A DNA stretch of 64,000 nt from assembly GCF_032452875.1 (NCBI RefSeq), contig NW_026893693.1:186001-250000 (forward strand), read 5' to 3'. This DNA comes from Bos javanicus. Lineage: Eukaryota > Chordata > Mammalia > Artiodactyla > Bovidae. The position numbers and the translations under genes were made by a program. The notes under the pieces were generated by a model, which saw only the letters and a program-made list of their open reading frames with translations, was not told the origin of the DNA and did no database searches. This document shows positions 54,848 to 64,000 of the stretch, piece by piece. The first letter of the stretch is position 1. Every line of letters begins with the position of its first letter.

Positions 54848-57408
54848 GGGTCTGCTGAGCTGCGTGATTACTGTCTGCTCATCTGCTTGAAAATTGCCAG
54901 CTGAGCTGCACGATTCCTGCCTGTCATCTGCTTGACAATTGCCAGCTGTGCTGCGTAATTCCTGCCTGCTCAGCTGCTTGATTATTGCCAGCTGAGCAGC
55001 ATGATTCCTCACAGGTGAGTTCCATGAGTATTGACTGCTGACTGTTTGATTCGTGCCTACTCAGCTCTTTGTTTATTGCCTCCAGAGGCACATGATCAGT
55101 GTATGATAGCAAACATGATCAGCGCATGATCAGTCACATGATCAGCGCCATTAAGTCACGTGATCACTACATGATAGTCATGTGATCAGTCCATGCTCAG
55201 TCACGGTATCAGTGCATGCTCAGCCACGTGATCAGTGCATGATAGCCACGTGATGCGTGCATGATCAGTTACATGAGCAGAGTATGATCAGCCACGTGAT
55301 CAGTGCATGAGTGCCACGTGATCAGTGCATGATCAGTCACGTGACAGGTGTGTGATCAGCCACGTGAACAGTGCATGTTCAGCCACGTGATCAGTGCATG
55401 ATCAGTCACCTGATGGGTGTATGATCGGTCACATTACAGGTACATGGTACCTACATGATCATTGCATGGTCAGGCACGTGATCAGTGCATGATAGCCACG
55501 TGATCAGTGCATGATCAGTCACGTGATCAGTGCATGATCATCCATGTGATCAGTGCATGTGGAGTCATGTAATCAATGCATGATAGCAACGTGATCAGTG
55601 CACGATCAGCCCCATGATGAGTGTATGATCAGTAAAGTGATCAGTGCAAGATAGCTACGTGATCAGTGCATGATCAGTCACATGATCAGTGCATGATCAG
55701 CCACGTAATCAGTGCATGATAGCCACGTGATTAGTGCATACAATTACGTGATCAGTGCATGCGCAATCACGTGATCAGTGCATGAGAGCCACGTGATCAG
55801 TGCATGATCAGTCACGTGATAGGTGTGTGATCAGCCACGTGAACAGTGCATGCTCAGTCACGTGATCAGGGCCTATTGAGCTGCATGATTACTCTCTGTT
55901 CATCTGCTTGACAATTGCCAGCTGAGCTGCACGATTCCTGCCAGTCATCTCCTTGACAATTGCCACCTGTGCTGCGTAATTCCTGAATGCTCACCTACTT
56001 GATTATTGACAGCTGAGCAGCATGATTCCTTCCAGCTGAGTTCCATGATTATTGCCTGCTGAGTGATTCCTTCCTACTCAGCTCTTTGTTCATTGCCTCC
56101 AGAGGCACATGATCAGTGTATGACACCAAACATGATCAGCACATGATCAGTCACATGATCAATGCATTAAAGCCAGATGATCAGTGCATGGTCAGTCACG
56201 TGATCAGCACATGATCAGCCACGTGATCAGTGCATGATCAATTATTTCATCAGTGCATGATCAGTCACGTGACCAGTACATGGTAGCTAGGTGATCATTG
56301 CATGTTCAGCCACGTGAGCCGTGCATGATAGCCACGAGATCAGTGCATGATCAGTCACGTGACCAGTACATGGTAGCTATGTGATCATTGTATGATCAGC
56401 CACGTAAGCAGTGCATGATAGCCACGTGATCAGTGCATGATCAGTCACGTGATCAGTTCATGATCAGTCACGTGATCAGTGCATGATCAATTAGGTTACC
56501 ATTGCATGATCAGTCCCGTGACGAGTACATGTTAGCTACGTGATCATTGCAGGATCAGCCACGTGAGCACTGCAGGATAGACACGTGATCAGTGCATGAT
56601 CAGCTACGTGAGCAGTGTATGATCAGCCACGTGATCAGTGCATGATCAGACACGTAAACAGTGTATGATCAGCCACGTGATTAGTGCATGATACTTACAT
56701 GAGCATTTCATGATTAGTCACGTGATCTGTGCATGACAGGCACGTAATCAGTGCATGATATCCACGTGATCAGTGAATTATAGCGACGTGATCAGTTCAT
56801 GATTAGTCACGTGATCTGTGCAGGACCAGGCACGTGAACAGTGTATGATCAGCCACGTGATCAGTGCATTATAGCCACGTGATCAGTGTATGATCAGTCA
56901 AGTGATCAGTGCGTGAAAAGTCACGTGATCTGTGCATGATGAGCCACGTGATCAGTGCAGGATCAATTACGTGATCAGTGCATGATCAGTCACGTGACCC
57001 GTACATGGTAGCCACGTGATCATTGCATGATCAGTCACGTGATCAGTGCATGATAGCCACGTGATCAGTGCATGATAGCCACGTGATCAGTGCATGATCA
57101 GTCACGTGATCAGTGCATGGTCAGTCAAGTGATCAGTGCAGGATCATCCACTTGGTCAGTGCATGTGGAGTCATGTAATCAATGCATGATAGCGCCATGA
57201 TCAGCGCACGATAAGTCCCGTGATAAGTGTATGATCAGCCAAGTGATCAGTGCAAGATAGCTACGTGATCAGTGCATGATCAGTCACATGATCAGTGCAT
57301 GATCTGCCACGACATCAGTGCATGAGAGCCACGTGATAAGTGCATGATCAGTCACGTGATAGGTGTGTGATCATCCACGTGAACAGTGCATGCTCAGTCA
57401 CGTGATCA
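54848..57408. repeat. 2561-bp unit, copy 10
   Basis: Full length; no difference from copy 5 noticed. Confidence 0.92.
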
Positions 57409-59969
57409 GGGTCTGCTGAGCTGCGTGATTACTGTCTGCTCATCTGCTTGAAAATTGCCAGCTGAGCTGCACGATTCCTGCCTGTCATCTGCTTGACAAT
57501 TGCCAGCTGTGCTGCGTAATTCCTGCCTGCTCAGCTGCTTGATTATTGCCAGCTGAGCAGCATGATTCCTCACAGGTGAGTTCCATGAGTATTGACTGCT
57601 GACTGTTTGATTCGTGCCTACTCAGCTCTTTGTTTATTGCCTCCAGAGGCACATGATCAGTGTATGATAGCAAACATGATCAGCGCATGATCAGTCACAT
57701 GATCAGCGCCATTAAGTCACGTGATCACTACATGATAGTCATGTGATCAGTCCATGCTCAGTCACGGTATCAGTGCATGCTCAGCCACGTGATCAGTGCA
57801 TGATAGCCACGTGATGCGTGCATGATCAGTTACATGAGCAGAGTATGATCAGCCACGTGATCAGTGCATGAGTGCCACGTGATCAGTGCATGATCAGTCA
57901 CGTGACAGGTGTGTGATCAGCCACGTGAACAGTGCATGTTCAGCCACGTGATCAGTGCATGATCAGTCACCTGATGGGTGTATGATCGGTCACATTACAG
58001 GTACATGGTACCTACATGATCATTGCATGGTCAGGCACGTGATCAGTGCATGATAGCCACGTGATCAGTGCATGATCAGTCACGTGATCAGTGCATGATC
58101 ATCCATGTGATCAGTGCATGTGGAGTCATGTAATCAATGCATGATAGCAACGTGATCAGTGCACGATCAGCCCCATGATGAGTGTATGATCAGTAAAGTG
58201 ATCAGTGCAAGATAGCTACGTGATCAGTGCATGATCAGTCACATGATCAGTGCATGATCAGCCACGTAATCAGTGCATGATAGCCACGTGATTAGTGCAT
58301 ACAATTACGTGATCAGTGCATGCGCAATCACGTGATCAGTGCATGAGAGCCACGTGATCAGTGCATGATCAGTCACGTGATAGGTGTGTGATCAGCCACG
58401 TGAACAGTGCATGCTCAGTCACGTGATCAGGGCCTATTGAGCTGCATGATTACTCTCTGTTCATCTGCTTGACAATTGCCAGCTGAGCTGCACGATTCCT
58501 GCCAGTCATCTCCTTGACAATTGCCACCTGTGCTGCGTAATTCCTGAATGCTCACCTACTTGATTATTGACAGCTGAGCAGCATGATTCCTTCCAGCTGA
58601 GTTCCATGATTATTGCCTGCTGAGTGATTCCTTCCTACTCAGCTCTTTGTTCATTGCCTCCAGAGGCACATGATCAGTGTATGACACCAAACATGATCAG
58701 CACATGATCAGTCACATGATCAATGCATTAAAGCCAGATGATCAGTGCATGGTCAGTCACGTGATCAGCACATGATCAGCCACGTGATCAGTGCATGATC
58801 AATTATTTCATCAGTGCATGATCAGTCACGTGACCAGTACATGGTAGCTAGGTGATCATTGCATGTTCAGCCACGTGAGCCGTGCATGATAGCCACGAGA
58901 TCAGTGCATGATCAGTCACGTGACCAGTACATGGTAGCTATGTGATCATTGTATGATCAGCCACGTAAGCAGTGCATGATAGCCACGTGATCAGTGCATG
59001 ATCAGTCACGTGATCAGTTCATGATCAGTCACGTGATCAGTGCATGATCAATTAGGTTACCATTGCATGATCAGTCCCGTGACGAGTACATGTTAGCTAC
59101 GTGATCATTGCAGGATCAGCCACGTGAGCACTGCAGGATAGACACGTGATCAGTGCATGATCAGCTACGTGAGCAGTGTATGATCAGCCACGTGATCAGT
59201 GCATGATCAGACACGTAAACAGTGTATGATCAGCCACGTGATTAGTGCATGATACTTACATGAGCATTTCATGATTAGTCACGTGATCTGTGCATGACAG
59301 GCACGTAATCAGTGCATGATATCCACGTGATCAGTGAATTATAGCGACGTGATCAGTTCATGATTAGTCACGTGATCTGTGCAGGACCAGGCACGTGAAC
59401 AGTGTATGATCAGCCACGTGATCAGTGCATTATAGCCACGTGATCAGTGTATGATCAGTCAAGTGATCAGTGCGTGAAAAGTCACGTGATCTGTGCATGA
59501 TGAGCCACGTGATCAGTGCAGGATCAATTACGTGATCAGTGCATGATCAGTCACGTGACCCGTACATGGTAGCCACGTGATCATTGCATGATCAGTCACG
59601 TGATCAGTGCATGATAGCCACGTGATCAGTGCATGATAGCCACGTGATCAGTGCATGATCAGTCACGTGATCAGTGCATGGTCAGTCAAGTGATCAGTGC
59701 AGGATCATCCACTTGGTCAGTGCATGTGGAGTCATGTAATCAATGCATGATAGCGCCATGATCAGCGCACGATAAGTCCCGTGATAAGTGTATGATCAGC
59801 CAAGTGATCAGTGCAAGATAGCTACGTGATCAGTGCATGATCAGTCACATGATCAGTGCATGATCTGCCACGACATCAGTGCATGAGAGCCACGTGATAA
59901 GTGCATGATCAGTCACGTGATAGGTGTGTGATCAGCGACGTGAACAGTGCATGCTCAGTCACGTGATCA
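57409..59969. repeat. 2561-bp unit, copy 11, with seam at its right end
   Basis: Length in register is 2561, but the last bases from about 59934 (CAGCGACGTG) follow the 21.57-kb sequence and not the array (CATCCACGTG). The exchange point lies between about 59904 and 59934. Confidence 0.9.
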
Positions 59970-60208
59970 GGGCCTGCTGAGCTGCATGATTACTGTCTGC
60001 TCATCTGCTTGAGAATTGCAAGCTGAGCTGCACGATTCCTGCCTGTCCTCTCCTTGACAATTGCCACCTGTGCTGCGTAATTCCTCCCTGTTCATCTACT
60101 TGATTATTGCCAGCTGAGCAGCATGATTTCTCAGAGCTGAGTTCCATGATTTTGCCTGCTGACTGATTCCTGCCTACTCAGCTCTTTGTTCATTGCCTCC
60201 AGAGGCAT
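59970..60208. repeat. Pvu-type block, class C
   Basis: Stands exactly where the array would have its next class A block (57409+2561) but has the class C sequence of 21601-21839, with one private change (TGTTCATCTACTTG). Confidence 0.88.
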
Positions 60209-61459
60209 ATGATCAGTGTATGACACCAAACATGATCAGCACATAATCAGTCACATTATCAATGCATGATAAGCCAGGTGATCAGTGCATGATCAATTAC
60301 GTGATCAGTGCATGATCAGTCATGTGACTAGTACATCCTAACTGCGTGATCATTGCATGATCAGCCACGTGAGCAGTGCATGATAGCCACGTGATCAGTG
60401 CATGACCACCCACGTGATCAGTAAATGGTCAGTCACGTATTCATTGCATGATCAGTCACGTGATCAGTGCATGATCAATTCCGTGATCAGTGCATGATCA
60501 CTCATGTGACCACTAAATGGTAGGTTCGTGATCATTGTGTGATCAGCCACGTGAGCAGTGCATGATAGCCACGTGATCAGTGCATGATCAGCCACGTGAT
60601 CAGTGCGTGATCAGACACGTGATCAGTGCATGATCAGTCATGTGACCAGTACATGTTAGCTGCGTGTCATTGCATGGTCAGCCACGTGAGCAGTGCATGA
60701 TAGCAACGTGATCAGTGCATGATCAGTCACGTGATCAGTGCATGATCAGTCACGTTACCAGTACATGGTAGGTACGTGATCATTGCATGATCAGCCACGG
60801 GATCAGTGCATGATAGCCATGTGGGCAGTGCATGATAGCCACGTGATTGCTTCATGATTAGTCACGTGATCTGTACATGATCAGTCACGTAATACGTGTG
60901 TGATCAGACACGTGATCAGTGCTTGATGAGCCACGTGATGAGTGCAGGATAGCCACGGGATCACTTCATGATTAGTCACGTGATCACTGACGGCACAGTC
61001 ACATGATCAGGGACTCTCAGTCACGTGATCACCGTATGATAAACACGTGATCAGTGAATGACCAGCCACGTGATCACTGCATGCGCAGACAGCTGGTCAG
61101 TTTCTGATCAGCCACGTGATAAGTGCATGCACAGTCCCATGATCAGCGCCTGTCAGTCACTGATCACTGCCTAATAAACACGTGATCAGTGCCCGATCAG
61201 CCACGTCATCAGTGCCTGCCCAATCACGTTATCAGTGCATGATAGCCACGTGAACAGTGCGTGCACAGTCCCATGATCAGCGCCTGTCAGTCACTGATCA
61301 TTGCCTGATAATCACGTGATCAGTGCATGATGAGCCATGTGATCAGTGCCTGATCAGCCACGTCATCAGTGCATGATAGCCACGTGATCAGTGCATGCTC
61401 AGTCACGTGATCAGTACATGATCGGCCATGTGATCAGTGCCTGCAGAGTCACATGATCA
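60209..61459. repeat. Sau-type segment with CCTG-type end
   Basis: Counterpart of 21840-23091, including the diverged CCTG monomers with their 134-bp duplication (from about 61129). One-base loss at GCTGCGTGTCATTGC near 60661. No gene seen. Confidence 0.85.
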
Positions 61460-61658
61460 GGGCCTGCTGAGCTGCGTGATTCCTGCTGGCTCATCTGCAT
61501 GACAATTGCCAGCTGAGCTGCGTGATTCCTTCCTGGTCACCTGCTTGATTATTGCCAGTTGAGCAGCATGATTCGTCACTGCTGAGCTCCATGCTTATTG
61601 CCTGCTGATTGCGTGGTTCGTGTCTACTCATCTCTTTGAGTATTGCCTCCTGAGGACA
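61460..61658. repeat. Pvu-type block, class D, cut by LTR
   Basis: Same as 23092-23290 in the lines compared, ending in TGAGGACA at the insert. Confidence 0.85.
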
Positions 61659-61672
61659 CTGTTCGGGCGCCA
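61659..61672 (-). other. Partial retroviral primer binding site (tRNA-Lys)
   Basis: Same 14 bases, GG spacer and breakpoint as at 23291-23304. Confidence 0.8.
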
Positions 61673-61674
61673 CC

Positions 61675-62275
61675 TGCCGGGGACCAGCCTCAGCTGATGC
61701 AGGATATTCGAAGGAGAGATGGCCTAGGCGACTGTTTATATGCTCATCAGAGATATAAAGAATAATAGTTTGAGGAGATCTCAGTAGGAAAATTCAGAGG
61801 AGAAAAGAGACTGAGGTTCTTGGTTTTCGCGGGAGACCAATGAAACTTCAAGACAAGAATTTTGCACCACTTACGTAGGCCGCAGGCCCCCTCTCGAATG
61901 GCAGAAAGTGCCTCACCCTACACACCTTCTCGAGTGGGTCTTAGCAGCCCAGGCATAATTAGTAAGCGTGGTGTGTTCCCCGGTCCAGATGGAGACTCTG
62001 ATGGAAGTTAAAGGGAAGAATGACAAGGAACTTTATGAATTGGAGCTGTAAGTTAACTCTTTGACATAGAGAGCGAGATGGTGGTGGGGGACAGCCCCCA
62101 GTGAAATCAGAGGTGAGTGCACAAAGCAATACAGTAAGCAGACTCTGGTTTTTTGGGGGGGAGATGCTCGAGAATATCCGGGTGCACTCCTGAGGCTCGA
62201 TCCCGCATTTGCGTATGCCGAGCCTCCTTCCTCATGACCTTTGTCCAGAGTGGAAGGCCTCCCCGGCTCCCGGCA
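61675..62275 (-). mobile_element. Endogenous retrovirus LTR (INS-711-like), copy 2
   Basis: 601 bp. Differs from copy 1 by five substitutions and one added base beside the G run (about 1%). Ends and both satellite junctions are the same, so it descends from the same insertion. Open frames on either strand here are short and unlike any retroviral protein region. Confidence 0.85.
61735..61740 (-). promoter_or_regulatory. TATA-like box in LTR copy 2
   Basis: TATAAA on the minus strand, unchanged from copy 1. It would point leftward toward the diverged zone and the 2561-bp array. Activity is not shown. Confidence 0.3.
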
Positions 62276-63462
62276 CATGATCAGTGCATGCTCAGTCACG
62301 ATATCAGTGCATGATCAGCCAGGTGATCAGTGCATGATAGGTACATGATCAGTTCATGATTAGTCACGTGATCTGTACATGACCAGGCAGGTGATCAGTG
62401 TATGATCAGCCACGTGAACAGTGCATGATAGCCACGTGATCAGTGCATGATCAGTCACCTGATGGGTGTATGATCAGTCACGTGACCAGTACATGGTAGC
62501 TACATGATCATTGCATGATCAGCCACGTGAGTAGTGCATGATAGCCAGGTGATCAGTGCATGATCAGTCATGTAATCTGTGCATGACCAGGAACGTGATC
62601 AGTGTATGACCTGCCAAGTGATCAGTGCATGTTAGCCACGTGATCAGTACATGATCATTCACGTGATCAGTGCATGATCAGTCACGTGATCACTGTATGA
62701 TCAGCCACGTGATCAGTGCATGATAGCCACGTGATCAGTGCATGATCAGTCACGTGACAAGTACATGGTTGCTACGTGATCATTGCATGATCAGCCACGT
62801 GAGCAGAGCATGAGAGCCACGTGATCAGTGCATGATCAGTCACGTGATCAGTAAATGATCAGTCACGTGAACAGTGCACGATCATTTTCGTGATCTGTGC
62901 ATGATCAGTCACGTGACCAGTATATGGTAGCTACGTGATCATTGCATGATCAGCCACGTGAGCAGTGCATGATAGCCACGTGATGTGTGCATGATCAGTT
63001 ACATGAGCAGAGTATGATCAGCCACGTGAGCAGTGCATGATAGCCACATGATCAGTGCATGATCAGTCAGGTGATCATTGCATGGGCAGTTACGTGATCA
63101 GTGAATGGTCAGTCACGTGATCAGTGCATGATCATCCACGTGATCAGTGCATGTGGATTCAAGTAATCAATGCATGATAGCGCCGTGATCAGTGCACGAT
63201 CAGTCCCGTGATGAGTGTATGATCAGCCAAGTGATTAGTGCAAGATAGATACGTGATCAGTGCATGATCAGTCACATGATCAGTGCATGATCAGTCACGT
63301 CATCTGTGCATGATAGCCACGTGATTAGTGCATACAATTACGTGATCAGTGCATGTGCAATCACGTGATCAGTGCATGAGAGCCACGTGATCAGTGCATG
63401 ATCAGTCACGTGATAGGTGTGTGATCAGCCATATGAACAGTGCATGCTCAGTCACGTGATCA
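62276..63462. repeat. Sau-type segment right of LTR copy 2
   Basis: Counterpart of 23907-25024 with three more monomers (69 bp, within 63070-63149). These look like the normal leader series, so the left copy probably lost them. No gene seen. Confidence 0.85.
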
Positions 63463-63702
63463 GGGCCTGCTGAGCTGCGTGATTACTGTCTGCTCATCTG
63501 CTTGACAATTGCCAGCTGAGCTGCACGATTCCTGCCTGTCATCTCCTTGACAACTGCCACCTGTGCTGCGTAATTCCTGCCTGCTCATCTACTTGATTAT
63601 TGCCAGCTGAGCAGCATGCTTCCTTACAGCTGAGTTCCATGATTATTGCCTGCTGACTGATTTCTGCCTACTCAGCTCTTTGTTCATTGCCTCCAGAGGC
63701 AC
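63463..63702. repeat. Pvu-type block, class C
   Basis: Partner of 25025-25264 at offset 38438, with the same private markers. Confidence 0.85.
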
Positions 63703-64000
63703 ATGATCAGTGTATGACACGAAATATGATCAGCACATGATCAGTCACATGATCAATGGATGATAAGCCAGGTGATCAGTGCATGATCAGCCACGTGATC
63801 AGTGCATGATCAGTCACGTGATCGGTGCATGATCAGCCACGTGATCAGTGCATGATCACTGAAGGGATCAGTGCATGATCAGTCACGTGACCAGTACATG
63901 ATAGCTACGTGATCATTGCATGATAGGCAGGTGATCACTTCATGAGTAGTCACGTGATCTGTGCATGACCAGGCACCTGAACAATGTATGATCAGCCACG
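63703..64000. repeat. Sau-type segment at window end
   Basis: Counterpart of 25265-25562 with a few substitutions (GATAGGCAGGTG for GATAGCCACGTG). No gene seen. Confidence 0.85.

Larger units (their letters stand above)
31441..59933. repeat. Homogeneous higher-order array, 2561-bp unit
   Basis: About 28.5 kb in strict 2561-bp register: class A block (244 bp), Sau (777 bp), class B block (240 bp), Sau (1300 bp). Block A starts at 31821, 34382, 36943, 39504, 42043, 44604, 47165, 49726, 52287, 54848 and 57409. Copies differ by only a few bases in the lines compared, against clear divergence on the left. Inference: recent amplification by unequal exchange. Confidence 0.93.
1..64000. repeat. Bovine-type 22/23-bp satellite array (Sau/Pvu patchwork)
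   Basis: Apart from two LTR inserts, the whole window is tandem copies of one short unit. Seen: the monomer is ATCAGTGCATG followed by ATCAGTCACGTG (23 bp) or by ATAGCCACGTG (22 bp), so each monomer is itself a direct repeat of two related half-units. TGATCA and CACGTG palindromes recur every 11-12 bp. Blocks rich in CAGCTG interrupt it. Known from memory: alternating Pvu and Sau segments on a 23-bp prototype characterise the bovine 1.706 satellite. Inference: pericentromeric satellite of cattle or a close bovid. Coordinates of individual segments follow. Confidence 0.9.
59935..64000. repeat. Right copy of the 38.37-kb super-repeat arm
   Basis: Repeats 21566-25562, including LTR, class D block and private block markers. 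It is 69 bp longer near 63070-63149. It runs off the window's end. Confidence 0.9.

Noticed and set aside
1..64000. CRISPR array, because short repeats recur at regular spacing.
   Set aside because: There are no unique spacers; repeats abut directly, and the DNA has vertebrate satellite and LTR features.
1..64000. Iteron-type replication origin with TGATCA or CACGTG repeats.
   Set aside because: The repeats extend over tens of kilobases without an initiator gene or AT-rich region; nothing bacterial or plasmid-like is present.
1..64000. CENP-B boxes as a mark of centromere function.
   Set aside because: While reading I noticed no sequence with the required TTCG....A..CGGG core in either monomer type; a pattern search would settle it.

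Overview
The window is noncoding, tandemly repeated satellite DNA from end to end. I find no believable protein-coding or RNA gene. The base unit is a 22/23-bp monomer made of two related halves, ATCAGTGCATG (11 bp) and either ATCAGTCACGTG (12 bp) or ATAGCCACGTG (11 bp). It is rich in Sau3A sites (GATC) and CACGTG. Every 0.6-3 kb this 'Sau-type' DNA is interrupted by a block of about 240 bp rich in PvuII sites (CAGCTG). That block has the same 22/23-bp period and is a far-diverged form of the same monomer. From memory, a patchwork of Pvu and Sau segments on a 23-bp prototype is the described architecture of the bovine 1.706 g/cm3 satellite, and an LTR-like insert of about 611 bp is described in the related bovine 1.711b satellite. 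I therefore infer pericentromeric DNA of cattle or a close bovid. The long repeat here is 2561 bp, whereas I recall about 2350 bp for the published unit, so it may be a variant or another species.

Layout. 1-31440 is a heterogeneous zone of diverged units with nested tandem duplications: 2811-bp period (1-1190 / 2812-4001), 3007-bp period (about 5.06-7.89 / 8.06-10.90 kb), 3045-bp period (about 12.6-15.65 / 15.65-18.7 kb) and 341-bp period (28.38-29.06 kb). About 31441-59933 is a very homogeneous higher-order array of 11 copies of a 2561-bp unit (block A 244 bp, Sau 777 bp, block B 240 bp, Sau 1300 bp); one copy is 22 bp short. 59934-64000 repeats 21566-25562, about 38.37 kb downstream, so a very long super-repeat encloses the homogeneous array.

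The only DNA of other origin is a retroviral LTR of about 600 bp in minus orientation, with 14 bases of a lysine-tRNA primer binding site still attached. It is present twice (23307-23906 and 61675-62275). Both copies have the same broken junctions at the edge of a Pvu block, so a single insertion was later copied together with the satellite. On the minus strand the LTR has a TATA-like box facing into the satellite to its left.

If the DNA has a function it is structural (heterochromatin) and comes from its repeated binding motifs, not from genes. Short open frames recurring on the minus strand of the Pvu blocks are by-products of the repeat.
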